Positions 1 through 12,925 are shown, counted from the first letter of the stretch. The stretch: 64,000 nt of DNA from Chrysomallon squamiferum (GCA_012295275.1 CM022679.1:17930342-17994341), one strand, 5' to 3'. Notes: a model not told the origin generated them from the letters alone. Translations and numbers: made by a program.

Positions 1-560
1 GTGCATGAAATAAATGAAGTCTCCATGCTCTTCTGAAATGTCCTCAGCTAGTCCAACCCATGCCTCATTGTCATATAGACAACATAGTTTTGCTTCTTGG
101 CTTCAATGGAAGGCTCCTCTGGTAAACCTGCAATATCATCCTCAGAATCCTGGATAGATACTAGTTCTGGTGGGTCACTCTGCAGGCTCAGCTTGTAGGC
201 ATGCATCTTTGATTTAGACACTGGAACTAACTGGTGAAATTGCTGTGTTCCCTTGACTGTTTTGGCCACTTGAAACCTCCCTTGTAGTTCCAACTCATGC
301 TTTGCTACTTGGTCTGGTGTGATGTTGAAGAAGTGAATGCCTAGAATACTCTTGATGCAGAAGTCCATGATAGCCTCCCTGGTCAGGATTGAGTCTGTGT
401 AGGGACGTTGCAAACTGGCCTTTGTCAGCAACCTCTTCATTGTCACCCCCAATTCCATCACAGGCACTTTTGCCATGGCTTGTTGCAAAAAAGTTCCATT
501 CACCTTCCAAACCAAAGTCCTCTTTATGATGGTTAACAAAATTGTTCTATTTATTATACA
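1..560 (-). mobile_element. Fragment of the GGGTCATTCC-ended DNA transposon family, transposase portion
   Basis: The - strand matches the coding core of the complete copy at 2223-4100. The open stretch 539-48 contains the KASLQRPYTDS segment, and an overlapping frame (510-295) contains FFATSHGKSACDGIGG. The two halves of the protein therefore sit in different frames, with a frameshift near 430-445. The match to the other copy stops near 560, where the sequence becomes unrelated. The element runs off the left edge of the window. It is a dead, 5'-truncated copy. The family is probably one of the 4-bp-target-site DDE superfamilies (Sola-type is my recollection, not verified). Confidence 0.7.
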
Positions 561-632
561 AGGCCAGCACTGCCGTCAGTGTCCTGAATTCATCTCAAGA
601 CTAGATTTATCTCAGGAATAATCACTGTATTA

Positions 633-1520
633 TTTTAAAAGGCTTACTCCCACCTGGTCGAATTCCCATTTTGTCGAAAGGCTAAATATGGTTCAGTGGT
701 CTTATTTACATGCTTGTTTTTACTTCAGTCATTATAATGAACTGTTCCAGATTATATGGAGACCGATTATTATTGTAAAGAATCAGTAATACCTCACTTA
801 ACGATATCCCACTTAAACAATCTTTTTTTCTTAAATTATATAAATAGAAATTTAACAGTTAATTGCTCGAAATAAATGATACAAATGGGTACAATGCATA
901 TGTTTAAGTCCATTTTCATTCAGCTCAGCTATGTTGATCATTTTACATGCAGACATCATGTGATGTTCAGATTCTGTTGTCTCTTCTGTTTCCATTTAGA
1001 CTCAACCCGTTTGTAATTTACACTTTCAATATATCAAAATGAATAAAAGTACACCGGTGAATGTCAATGATAAAAAAAAAATGGAAGAAATAACTTTAGA
1101 AACAAAATACTATATCTTAAATGAACACAAAATCAACAAAAACCACAATAAGTGGCATATAATTATTTCTTAATGTATTTGTAAAAGATTTACTGTTTGT
1201 TTAATATCTATGATCTATTAAATCATTTGTATCTAAATTGCTGTTTTATTTCTCCTTATTTAACATTTCTTTTTTGTCAAATTTCAATCATGAAGAATGT
1301 AACCACTGTTTTTAACCTTAATTCTATGTAAAGTAGCCTCCTGCTTGATGATATTCACTTAATGTTCAAAAATCTGGAAGCAATTACATCCTTAATCCGA
1401 GGTATTACTGTAGTATGGATATTGCTTATCGCATAAAGTATGCAAATATCAAAATATCAAAAATCCTTGTGGTGAGTGTGGTTGAATGTAAATAATTAAA
1501 AAAGGTATCCATCTGATGTT
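633..1520. repeat. Dispersed repeat, copy 1, with nested Tigger/pogo-like insert (784-1410)
   Basis: The segment is colinear with 10855-11760. Both copies share a left flank (GGCTTACTCCC..., TTCCAGATTAT), a central insert and a right flank (GCTTATCG.ATAAAGTAT, GAATGTAAATAATTAAAAAA). The insert begins CAGTAATACCTCACTTAA at 784 and ends with the inverted TTAATCCGAGGTATTACTG at 1410, the type of end seen in pogo/Tigger elements. Inside, at 1040-1130, is a short reading frame with a basic run followed by ITLETK, as in the CENP-B/Tigger N-terminal helix-turn-helix. The rest of the transposase is absent, so the insert is a deletion derivative. Confidence 0.6.
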
Positions 1521-2222
1521 TCAGTAAGTTCAGTAATAGGTAGTGTTATGATAATACTGTGCAAATCTAGAATTTTCTCTGTGATGCATGTTTAATGAAA
1601 TGTGTTTTTAATCGAAAATAAAATTTCGGATTTTTGCTTCTTAGTTGTTGTTTTTTTTTAATGGAAAGGAAATGTTGATGAATTAGAAATAATAATAATT
1701 ATTATAATGTTGACGATGATAATTATGATTATGATGATGATGATAATATTGTTATTAATAATAATAATAACAGTAAAAAGAAGAAGATCGATCTCACGAC
1801 CTGCAAGATCTTGGCTGTGATTGGAAATGTAAATAACCTACAACAAATGATTAGTGAATGCTTGTTCTGCTTTTGGTTGATGTTACATAATCAATTTACA
1901 AAAAATATGCTCCGTCCTGAACATTATATTAAGTGCCAACTTTACGGCAGCAGAAGAAGAATAAAGAAACCAGATTTATGTATAATGGTAAATAAACCAT
2001 TGTCTGTCTATAATCAAAACTTGTAAGAACATCAAGAGTTAACGTTCATTACATACAGAGTGATTTCGACACCTTTTAAAATATAATGTCATAGTACTAG
2101 TAAATGTACCACTATTCTTATATTAGTACACATAATAGAAGTTGAAGTAATAATAGTAAAAGTTATAGTTGTAGAAATATCAGTGTTGTAATACCCGTAG
2201 AAGTAATTGTATTAAAGTATTA
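1521..2222. other. Intergenic, no gene seen
   Basis: AT-rich sequence with a degenerate trinucleotide tract of TAA, GAT and ATT units at about 1688-1780. No reading frame here has a recognisable domain. Confidence 0.5.
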
Positions 2223-4100
2223 GGGTCATTCCATGTCAAATCACCCAATGGGATAAACCCGACAGTCTCAGATTTTTATCTGGGATCCCACAGCACCAAA
2301 TCTGAAATTTTAGGTTAACCAGACCAGTGGTGTGGGAGATATGGCCCCCAACTGTTGAACCCTCATATCTGAGGAACTACTGGGCCAATCTTCATAAGTT
2401 TGGTATTGTTGAAAAGGCAATATGACAAGGATTCCAAATCTGCCATTATTGTTCAGTTTGGATCACTTGACCTTGAGATGACCTTTATTGAAATTGAATC
2501 TCCCACATGTTAACTAAAACATATAAAAGTTTCCTGGGTGTAATATTTTTTGTTTAGCCATAATATAGATTTAAAAAATGCATACCTGCATGGATGATTG
2601 ATGCAATGCATTACAATGTAAATTTTCTACATGTATACACTTCTCTGATACCAAAAACTCATGGTTTTGAACAAGGTTTCAGTCAACTACAGTACAACCC
2701 AGACTAAAATCCCAGTCTGTAACTGTGTATGCTTTTTTGAGTGTTGTTATTCCATACCTTCCAACTGAGTTTCCTCATGTGAAAAAGATTCATTATTTCA
2801 CTGATGGCTGTCCTGGAACATATAAAAATAAGAACAATTTTGTTAACCTGTGACATCATGAAGAGGACTTTGGGTTGGAAGGTGAATGGAACTGTTTTGC
2901 AACAAGCCATGGCAAAAGTGCCTGTGATAGAATTGGGGGTGACAGTGAAGAGGTTGCTGACAAAAGCCAGTTTGTAGTGTCCCTACACAGACCCAATCGT
3001 GACCAGTGAGGCTATCACAGATTTCTGCATCAAGAATATTCACCAGTTATCTAAATCAAAGATGCATGCCTACAAGCTGAGCCTGCAGAATGACCCACCA
3101 GAACTAGTATCTGTCCAGGATTCTGAGGATGATATCATAGGAGCCTTCCATTAAAGCCAAGAAGCAAAACTATATTTGTTGTCTGTATGACAGTGAGGCA
3201 TAGGTTGGGCTAGTTGACACATTTCAGAAGAGCATGGCGACTTCTTCATTTGTTTCATGCACACTCACGGACCTTGTAAGTTATTTCACTGGCCAAACAA
3301 AGAAGATATTTGTTGGATTAGTGAAAGGGACATATTCTGTGTCATTGATACACCTGCTGTTGCATCTTCTCGACAGATGTTCTCTCTGAGTAAAAAGGAT
3401 AATGCTAGAATTGCAAGATTATGGGGGAAGTGGGTTAGTGAATGATTCTGTGACTGCTGAACTGGTGAGAAGGCACTCAGTTAAGTAGTTTGATATCATA
3501 TGATCATACACGTAGGCCTACAATGTCTGACTTGGTGATCAAGAGAGATGGTGATTCCTAGCATCCAGAATTGATCATTCAGATTTTACTTAATCAGATG
3601 TTAATGGCAGAAAAGGTGTTATTTTCATGGATGTGCATTTTTTAGATCTATATTGTGACTAAAAAAAACCCATTACACTCAGGAAACTTTTATATGTTTT
3701 AGTTAACATATGGAAGATTAAATTTTAATAAAGGTCATCTCAAGGTAATATGATCCACAAGGTCAATTTCAAGGTCATAAGAAAAGTAAAAAGGTCAGTG
3801 TACCCCAACACTCTCCGATCTGAACAATAATGACAGATTTCAATCCTTGTCATATTGCCATTTCAACAATACCAATTTTATGACAATTGGCCCAGTAGTT
3901 CCTGAGATAGGAGGGTTCAAAGGTTGGTGGCCAAGCCCAATTTTGCCAAAAATATCAAAATCTGGTGGGCCATATCTCCCACACCAAAGGTCTGATTGGG
4001 CTAATATTTCAGATTTGGTGCTCTGGGATCCCAAATGAAAATTTGAGACGGTCGGGTTTAATTTTTTTGGGGGTGGGGGTGATTTGTCACGGAATGACCC
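2223..4100 (+). mobile_element. DNA transposon copy with both terminal inverted repeats (1.88 kb, defective)
   Basis: The left end GGGTCATTCC(ATG) at 2223 and the right end GGAATGACCC at 4091-4100 are inverted. They are flanked by a direct ATTA on each side (2219-2222 and 4101-4104), which looks like a 4-bp target duplication. The inverted repeats are long, several hundred bases, and continue inward through the GGAAACTTTTATATGTTTTAG block (2520-2545 and inverted at 3685-3705). Between the arms lies a broken transposase gene (2700-3445). Three further pieces of the same family lie at 1-560, 4480-5019 and 8510-9050. The 4-bp duplication and long inverted repeats would suit a Sola-type element, but I cannot confirm the superfamily without a search. 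Confidence 0.75.
2700..3445 (+). pseudogene. Broken transposase of the GGGTCATTCC-ended family
   Basis: Reading through stops and frameshifts, the + strand shows a conserved series: YFTDGCPGTYKNKNNFVNL near 2790-2850, a HHEEDFGLEGEW segment followed by FATSHGKSACD near 2855-2930, and a downstream piece at 3257-3445 with FHWPNKEDICWI and a VASSRQMFSLS segment. The first has a D in a TDG context, and the SHGK block follows it, as expected of RNase-H-fold (DDE) transposases. I know this block order from many unnamed animal transposon proteins. Several in-frame stops (for example just after the FVNL block) and a frameshift make it non-functional. The protein product, if ever made, would act on DNA ends of its own element. 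Confidence 0.65.
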
Positions 4101-4104
4101 ATTA

Positions 4105-4479
4105 TTACTACAACTGCCAGTAATAATAGGAGCTGAGTGGGAGATATAATAGTAATAGCAGTACTAGAAATAACTACTAGTACCAAATGTTGTAGAATCA
4201 CTGATAATAGTGTCAGTAGAAGAAGATAGAGTACTGGTATAAATAGTTAGGAACAAAAGGTAGTAGGAATTGACAGAGTAATAGAAGAATTAGTAGTAGA
4301 AACTTCCGATTGCCATGTGCTCAATGGGGATTTCAACAGAGGATTTCAAGGAGTTCCCGACATGCCTGAAGCCGCACTTCCTGTTAACCCTATGGACCTG
4401 AGTGTGCAGAACATGTCATTTAGCATCTTTTCATGTCCTTCAGGCATTCCTTCGGACATGTCAGGTGGATTTTGACTCC
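4105..4479. other. Short intergenic spacer
   Basis: The first 200 bases are low-complexity AGTAATAG / TAGTAGAA sequence. The rest (about 4310-4480) has fewer simple repeats and no recognisable coding content. Confidence 0.4.
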
Positions 4480-5019
4480 AAAGATGAGTTTTTGGTATCA
4501 AAGAAGTCTATACATGTTCTATACATGTAGAAAAAGTACACTGTAATGCATTGTATCAATCATCCATGCAGGTATGCGTTTTTTAAATCCATATATGTAG
4601 ATGATTAAATTTCAAGAAAGGTCAAATGATGGTCATCTGATGGTCATGTGATCTATAAGGTCAATTTTGAGGTCATAATAAAGGTCAAAAGATCAGTGTA
4701 TCCCAACATTCTCCAATCTGAACAATAATGACAGATTTGAATCCTTGTCATATTGCTTTTTTGACAATACCAATTTTATGACGATTGGCCCGGTAGTTCC
4801 TGAGATATGAAGGTTCAAAGGTTGGTGGTCACACCCATTTTGGCTGAAAATCTCAAAATTCGGGTGGGGGAATATCTCCCACACCACTGGTCCGATTGGC
4901 CTAAAATTTCAGATTTGGTGCTGTGGTATCCCATTCAACAAGTGTATCAAGTTTCATAAAAATCTGATATGGTTGGGTTTAAAATATCTTTTGGGGGGGG
5001 GGATCCGACACAAAATGAC
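4480..5019 (-). mobile_element. End fragment of the GGGTCATTCC-ended transposon
   Basis: This piece ends at an imperfect terminal repeat, AAAATGACCC (5010-5019). Read on the - strand it follows the left arm of the complete copy, including the inner block with GCATACCTGCATGGATGATTG (inverted here near 4557-4577). It is therefore a left-arm fragment in opposite orientation. It contains no transposase sequence. A G-run at 4994-5002 corresponds to the C-run or G-run near the tips of the other copies. Confidence 0.65.
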
Positions 5020-5361
5020 CCATTTATATTTAGTAATAATAAAAAATAATAATAATAAATAACAACCAAAATTTGGAATTGACATTTTCACAGACCTATA
5101 ACATAATTAACTTTTAGACTACTAGGCAGTTACTATTCTGTTCTAGTAATAGATTATATTTCTAAATTGTGACAGTAATATATATATATATAGATATATA
5201 TATATATATATATTACCACTAGATAAATGACCCATCAACAACAGTGCAGATTGTTACTTATACATACAAAACATATTTTGTAATAAAAAAATAAATGCAA
5301 CTAAGTTATTTACAATTTTGTGGAAACCTGAGTTTAATTTAAGACAGAATGGGTCACAGTA

Positions 5362-5415
<54 letters not shown>

Positions 5416-8400
5416 GTAATTAACAGTTTATTGTTTAAACAATACACCATTAATGACACAAATTACACTGCCTAATGACATTATCAAAAAAATTAAAAAA
5501 GGAAGAAAAGTATCTAACCACATACCAAGTAAATGTGTTACCCATTCATTTCGGCAAATATTTCTAACAGTATGTATTTTCTAAATATGTACCTTTAGTT
5601 AGCAGTATCCCAATTAATGAAATCACAGAGTTATTAGGCAGCTATGTTGGTAACTATATTTTGCGTTATCTTTGTTTAAATCTGAAACATGGTTATCCTG
5701 TTTCTGCATGCTCTGTTTTATATGCTAATCAATTTGATATAAACTGTATAGAGAGTTTGATTTATGTATATTTTTAATGTAAGCTATTAGGGAAACTTAA
5801 AGAAATAGGAATTATAGTATTTTATTTAATGCCGACTCCCATTTCCACAACCACTAATAAGTATACATATGTCCAATAAATAAATATTCTTGTAACATAA
5901 ATATAGTATTTTATTTTGTGTTTATAGTGGATACTTGATACTACTTATAGTTTATACCAATATTACATTCAAATATATGAACCTGTAATAATCAATCTTC
6001 AGTTTCTTAATTGCACAGTAGTGGGTCCATCAAAGATGCAATCCCAGAAAGGACATAAGCTATACTGTGATAGTCATTAGCACTGGAAAACTAACACCTC
6101 TTTTAGGCCCATGACACTGACTGACAGAGTAAAGAATTTTACCCAGTAAGACATCCTTGTGCACCAGTTATGTTATGGCTAAACTACACTGAACCTTTTT
6201 TTCTATTTATGGGTTCTCTTTAACTACTTTTCTCATTTAACTGTTTCAGAGATTTATATACAAACTACAGACCGGTCTAATAGCAACTCTATTCAATAAT
6301 TATTGTAAAATAATTATTCTCTAAGTTTAGACTCAGATGCTTATAGTTTATAACACTTCTTCTGTTAATTACACCATCAACCATGTAATTATTTTCTGAA
6401 ATATTGATACTGGTGCCATTCTGAGATGTGGCCACAAGCAATCATGATTTTAACAATTTCTAATTTCAATTTCTAATTTCTGGTTGCCATCATGTTCAAT
6501 TCAGACATTATGAAAGTGCATCTCATGCTCTTAATTCATTAAAACTGTTTTAAATATGATTTTAAGATTCCTTTCTATGCTGTAACATCATGGATCCACA
6601 ATACTGATTTTTTTCCCACTAAACAGTAATATTTCACATTAGTATATGAAATAAAAATGAATATAATCCATAACAAGTGGGCATTATTATATGGTTTTCA
6701 TCTTTATTAATAAACACATCTTTAATAAAGATTTAGTATAAAATGTACAAGTTAAACAGAATTTCCAATCCATTTGGGGGAGCATCACATTCGGATAATG
6801 CTTAAAAGGATACAGTTTTTAAAGAAAATTACAGAAATGTAAAATAATTCTTTAAATTTGAGTCAGTTGTAAAACTTGTATGAAGTCACTGAATCATCTT
6901 AAAAATATTTATATTTGTCAATTCCTTAAATTCAGACTAGATCTGAGATTTAAATGTACTTACCATTTCGAAAGAGAACTTGTGTGCAGAAAAAATAACA
7001 AGGGCATGATAAATCTGTCGACAAGGTTTTTTCCTGTAAGATACAAGAAACAGTATGAAAATATATCAGAATTCAGAACTACATATTTGTAATTAACAAC
7101 AAGTTTTGTAAATTATGCAATTAAATAGACTAATTTATTTTAGTAACATTTAAGTAATGGTTTAATTTTGATCATATTAGTGTATATATGTATATATGTA
7201 CATGAATATGTATATCACTGTATGTATCAAAGGTAGAGCATTGCCTTTTTAGCAGTTTGTGATCAATTGTCCATCTGTGGGCCAAATTACGTTAGGTGGT
7301 TTCCACTTTTTAATTTTTTCACTTGTGAAGCATGTTTCATTTTATGCAATTAAAATGATTAGTGTTACCGTTTTACTGCAAATATAAACTCCTTTCTTTA
7401 ACACAACTCTTAATTAATGTTTTGTTTGATTATCAGTAACTGGAAACTAATGATATATTTGCTTAGGTAATGGCACCCACACAGAGCAGCTGCATGAATA
7501 GCCAGAATCAGCTGGAAACTGCTATTTTTCTTCAGCTCGAAACACATAATGCCATACATACACTATTGTTCAAAGGAGCATATAATGTATTACCACAATA
7601 AAAGCAACATTTCTTCTTTCCAATGCACAAATTGTTTTTGATTTGATGAAAATGTGTAGTGATAATTTTACACATACAGACAAATGTTTGTGGGGTTTTT
7701 TCCTACACAGTGTAACATTCTTTCCTATGGTGAGAAAATATACATGGTTTTATTTCTACTATCTCATGATTTCCCCATTTACACAAGAAGACTAATAAAT
7801 AGTCTCATTTGAAAGAGAATAGATTTCTCTTCAAAATGATGTTACAAAATACTTATATTTTAATGATTTCAAAGGAGCTAATATGTGATAATTGGGATAC
7901 AGATTTTAATTAGTTTGAGTTTTATTTTAAATGTAGATTGTTTTAAACCTACATTTCAGTTTATTCTATTCAATATGTTTTCATATCTTTTCTTATGACC
8001 TAAAAAAAAAAAAAATTAAAATTAAAATTAAATAAATAAATAATGCTTAAGGAAAGCTTTTTGGTGAGGAGCTGATAAATAGGAAACTATGGAAAGTTGT
8101 CAGATGTCATCATCAAATAGTCTGATGTGGAAACTGGATGATCCTCAAGAACTGGATATTGCCCTCGAGAAATACAAACAGAAATATACTTAGCTTTATA
8201 AGCTGTTGGAATAGGCTAATCATTCGAACTTCCCTCAACATAATATCATGAGTGTCTATAAACAGTGTCTATATGTTAATTGCCAAAAATAAGGATTTTT
8301 ATTAATGTCAAATTTTATAAATTTTTACTTAAGTATTATTATATAAACAATAACTGAATGAGCCATTCTTTTCATCTTCTTTTTCTTTCTTTTCTTTTTC

Positions 8401-8475
8401 TTCTTTTTTTTTTTGTTTGTTTGTTTTTGTTTGGTTGTTGTTTTTTTGCCTTTTAGAAATTTGGCTACAATTTAA
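5020..8475. other. Intergenic region with AT microsatellites
   Basis: No gene or recognisable element was found. It contains (AT)n tracts at about 5178-5213 and 5364-5411 and an A-rich patch near 8003-8042. Candidate open frames are short and without known motifs. Confidence 0.5.
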
Positions 8476-8509
8476 TCAAAAAAAAAAAAAAAAAAAAAAA
8501 AAGATATAG

Positions 8510-9050
8510 GGTCATTCCATATCAAATCACACCCCCCCCCAAAATACAATTTAAACCTGACCATCCCACAGCACCAAATTTGAAATATTAGCCCAATCGG
8601 ATCAGTGGTGTGGGAGATATGGCCCACCGAATTTTGAGATTTTTGGCAAAAATGGGCATGACCACCAACCATAGAACCCTCATATCTCAGGAACTACTGG
8701 GCCAATCTTCATAAAATTGGTATTGTTGAAAAGGCAATATGACAAGGATTCCAAATGCGCCATGTTTGGACAATGTTGGAGTACACTGACCTTTTGACCT
8801 TTGCTATGACCTTGAAATTGACCGTGTGGATCACGTGACCTTGAAATGACCTTTACTGAATTTTAATCTCCCACATGTTAACTAAAACATATAAAAATTT
8901 CCTGGGTGTAATATTTTTTGTTTAGCCACAATATAGATTTAAAAAATGCACATACATGAAAATAACACCTTTTCAGCCATAAAAATCTGATTAACTAAAA
9001 CCTGAATGATCAATTCTGGATGCTAGGAATCATCATCTAGGAAAAGATGT
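8510..9050 (+). mobile_element. End fragment of the GGGTCATTCC-ended transposon
   Basis: It starts with GGGTCATTCCATATCAAATC immediately after a poly-A tract (8478-8503). It runs colinear with the inverse of the right arm of the copy at 2223-4100, through the block TTCTGGATGCTAGGAATCA near 9015-9035, after which similarity is lost. It is therefore a right-arm fragment in reverse. It has no coding sequence. The tip contains a C-run of about nine bases. Confidence 0.7.
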
Positions 9051-9099
9051 TCAACCAAGCAATGTGGTTGGATTAGCAAATGTATGTGTGCGTGCACAC

Positions 9100-9600
9100 A
9101 CACAGACACACAATCGAGCTTCCAAAATTAAACTTTCAATCTTTCAAACACCTTTCTCTCTCACATCCATCACACTATCTACAACAGACAGCCATAGCAA
9201 GCATTACAGCTTTCTCCTAAAACACAGCTGCAAACAAATCAAGTTCATAGGCATAAGGTATATTTATGTTTTACAAAATATTGCATATAAAACCCAAATA
9301 GAGTTCTAATTTTTGCCAGCAAAACCATCTTTTCAACCTCAAAAGACGACTATAATACATAAATACTCAGAGGTGAAAACCATCAAAATGAAATGCTTTA
9401 ACACCTACTGGAAGTCATGGATGGAAGTGGAAAAAGAAAAAGAAAAAGATAACTTTGACTCACTGGACAGAACACAGCATGTATTTTTCTTTAGAGTGAG
9501 GACCAGGCACTGAATGTTCCTGTGGTACAGTTAACCAAATGCCTGAACACATTCTCAGTCCTGTCCATCATCTTGATCGGTTCACTCTGATGACTTTGAT
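9100..9600 (+). mobile_element. LINE fragment, C-terminal end of the reverse-transcriptase ORF
   Basis: The + strand encodes, across frames, a segment with SLDRTQHVFFFRVRTRH (9450-9510) and then a segment reading CSCGTVNQMPEHIL (about 9516-9560). This is the familiar end of many non-LTR retrotransposon polyproteins: an R.RTGH block followed by a C.CG....T.EH.L zinc-binding-like tail. One frameshift separates the two, and the last part of the CCHC-like motif is degraded. Only the 3' part of the element is present. The upstream limit is uncertain. Confidence 0.5.
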
Positions 9601-10058
9601 ATAAAAAATATTTTTGCTGTACAAGTAGAAATGAGTTATGAATTTACAAAAATTTCAACTTTTTATCTAGCCCAAATCAATGTATCTACCAACTTTGGCT
9701 TCACATAATCAATGTTAATATATTTTTAACAAATTAGACAAAATAATTGGAACACAAAAATATGACATATTATAAAATAAGCTTTGTCAGACAATTTCAT
9801 TTCAGAACAGGCCCAAGAAGATATCTTCAAAATCGCATTTATTTGCAAATTGCATCAAAAAATTAAATATTAAAAAAAGTATAACTTCGAAATCATTTTA
9901 CAGAGACAACTTTGAACTTTTTATCAATGAAAAAAAGACAAAACGATCTACAATTAAAGTAATAAGCCTAATAGGAGCCATCCTTGTATTTTCCAGAATG
10001 AAGATAACTTCTGAGTACGTATTAAATCTATCTTCAAGTATTCACAGAGTACATGTAA

Positions 10059-10095
<37 letters not shown>

Positions 10096-10782
10096 ACAAA
10101 AATAAATTAAAAAAAAAAAAAAAAAAAAATAAAACATAAATAATAATAAATAAAATAAAATAAAAATTAATCAAATATGAAATAGACCGGAATATGAAAA
10201 CTGAAATAGCACGAGGTTCCTATACTGTATACAGTATTATGAGTATACAGTATAATATGAGTATTATATGTATTCTGAACTTCTATTTACTTTTGATTTC
10301 TTTTAAGTTAGTAGACTTCTGGCACGCACCTATAATCCAGAAGTTTGCAGGTTATAACTTAAATTATGTACACTAGGTAATTACTTAGGTTGGCTATAGG
10401 CTAGCCGTACACGGTACTGTGATTGTGTAAAGTGTACTGTGTTACTGTAGTGTACATGTATAGACAAGTCGTTTCAACTCTTAAATAACAAATGCAATAA
10501 CAGTTGTCTGTAAAATCTGAAATATTTCACAGAAGTAAAATGTATAGCTTACCTTAAGAATTCCTGGAACTATCTCAGTTTTTTTCCTTATAAACTGTTT
10601 ACAAAAACCTCGCCGAAGCAACAATGTAAATACACCTAACGCCATGTTTGTTTTATATTTCAACAAGACAAGTATCTGTGCTATTTTCCATAGGCCTACT
10701 TTTGATGTGATTAATAAACTATTAAAGTTTTCGTAATTTAATAAAATATTTTCCTGTTGTGATAAATAACTGGGTTTTTTTT

Positions 10783-10830
<48 letters not shown>

Positions 10831-10854
10831 TCACTTCATAATAAGAAACGGTTA
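9601..10854. other. Intergenic, A-rich low complexity
   Basis: It contains poly-A runs at 10061-10093 and about 10109-10129, AATAAA-rich sequence at 10130-10165, and a (TAA)n tract at 10785-10829. No gene was recognised. The leucine- and isoleucine-rich translations here are products of the trinucleotide tract. Confidence 0.5.
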
Positions 10855-11760
10855 CTGGATAGGACGGCTTACTCCCTGGTAGAATTCCCAGTTCGTCGAA
10901 AGGCTAAATGTGGTTCAGTGGTCTTATTGACATGCATATCTTTACCTCAGTTATTATAATGAACTGTTCCAGATTATTTGGAAAACGATTATTATTGTAT
11001 AAATACAGTAATATCTCGCTTAATGATAACCCGCTTTAACGGTCTTTTTTCTTTACAAATTATATAAATAGAAATAAATGATACAAATGTATACAATGCA
11101 TGTTTTTAAGTCCGTTTTCGTTCGTTATTCGTTCATTCACACGCTTCTCTCAGCTGTGTTGATCAGTTGACACATCATACGTGCATCTGATATTCTGATT
11201 CTCTTTTCTCTTCTGCTTCGACTTAAACTCATTTATAAGTTACCCTTCCAATATGTCAAAACGAATAACAGTATACCCGCGAATGCGGATGATAAAAAGA
11301 AACGGAAGACAATAACTTTAGAAACAAAATGCGTTATCTTAAATGAAACCAAACGCACAAAAATGAACCCACAATGAGCGTCATATAATTATTTATTCAT
11401 GTATTTGTATAAATTGATTTGTAAATGATTTACTGTTTACTTAATATCTATAATCTATTAAATCATTTATGTCTAAACTGCCGTTTTATTTCTTCTTATT
11501 TCACCCTTTTTGTGTCAAATTTCATCAGCCTGAAAGTAATCACTGCTTTTAACCTTAATTCTAACTAAATTAGTGTCCCGCTTAATGATACCTCACTTAA
11601 CTATCGGAAATTTGGAACCAATTACGTCTTTAATCTGAGGTATCATTGTAGTATGGATATCGCTTATCGTATAAAGTATACAAATATAACAAATATCGAA
11701 ATAAACATTGTATCGAATGTTGTGAATGTAAATAATTAAAAAAGAAGGTATTCATCTAAA
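10855..11760. repeat. Dispersed repeat, copy 2, with nested Tigger/pogo-like insert (11006-11648)
   Basis: Homologous to 633-1520 along its whole length. The insert is bounded by CAGTAATATCTCGCTTAA at 11006 and by the inverted end TTAATCTGAGGTATCATTG at 11648. TA dinucleotides lie directly outside (11004-11005 and 11649-11650), as expected of Tc1/mariner/pogo insertion. A reading frame beginning ATGTCAAAACG at 11253 gives a short basic segment and ITLETK, which matches the start of Tigger transposases. The catalytic domain is missing. Confidence 0.65.
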
Positions 11761-12030
11761 AGTATTCCCAGTGATTTAGTCCTTCGTATAAACTTTTTCA
11801 GTCATAGCCAAAGTATTTGCAGGTCATAATATCTTTATAGTGTACATACTATTAATATATATGTCACATGTATGTGCATAATGTGAACGTGTAGGTATGA
11901 AATCAGGCAAAAACAATTAATCGTCTAGCGGAGCCATGGCCGTAACTACATTGAGGCAAATGCTTCATACCAAAATTGACGATAAAAAAAATAAATAATA
12001 ATAATAATAATAATAATAAAATAAGTAAAA

Positions 12031-12061
<31 letters not shown>

Positions 12062-12723
12062 GTAAAATAAATAAATAAATAAATAATAATAAAAATCAGT
12101 TATTATTATTATTTTTGTACAAAGATTTTATTTATAAAATCGCTACTCCGATAGAAACAATATCCAATGAATGAAGTCGTTTATGTCTAGGGTTACTGTT
12201 TGAAGTCTACCGACATTGTTGCGATGAAAGACATAACTGACTTCAAAGACATCATACATCAAACAGATTTATCGAACACCTGATGATTAAAGGCATACAG
12301 CATCCTTTTCACACGTTTCAGTCAGACCCCTCACCCAAACTGTTTTGCCCCGCTCCGCTCGACTATTAAGTGTTTAAGCCTCATGTCAAAATGAGTCAAT
12401 TACAGCCATGACATAGAGAAAAATGTATAGTATAAATGCGAATAATTTCGGAATTTTAATTATTTATTTAAATTTTTTACGAGGGAATGTAGGCGTGCTT
12501 CCTAGACGTGCTTCACAACAGCTTGCTCTGATTAGCACATTTTTTTTTTTTCATTTCACTTCACAGGGAATGAAATTATTCTTGGTATCAGTGTTAACTT
12601 GTTAGGTCGTCTAATAAGTTACCACAATAGAATAGATTACATTACGGTATTAAACAGACTAATTATCTATTATTATACCAGCCTCAACAAAGAAGAAGTT
12701 ATTAAAAAAAATGTAAATAAAAA

Positions 12724-12776
<53 letters not shown>

Positions 12777-12834
12777 TAAGTTGTTGTACAACTATTCATC
12801 GACTTAATTTGAAGTCACCAAACAACACTGAAAT

Positions 12835-12889
<55 letters not shown>

Positions 12890-12900
12890 CATACATCTTT
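11761..12900. other. Upstream region of the CDS gene, low complexity
   Basis: It includes mixed AATAAA / TAA repeats at about 11985-12095 and two long (TAA)n tracts at 12724-12772 and 12838-12887. These two flank a short unique segment only 150-330 bp upstream of the CDS start codon. No coding exon was recognised. Confidence 0.5.
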
Positions 12901-12925
12901 TTGTTGCAAATGAAATCTACCGAAC

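Noticed and set aside
3840-4038. Overlapping open frames on both strands in the transposon arm
   Set aside because: They are translations of the inverted repeat itself, seen in similar form in the other arm fragments, with no domain.
10481-10834. 117-codon - strand frame with a long leucine run
   Set aside because: The leucines come from the (TAA)n tract and the rest has no motif. Likewise the isoleucine runs at 12599-12913.
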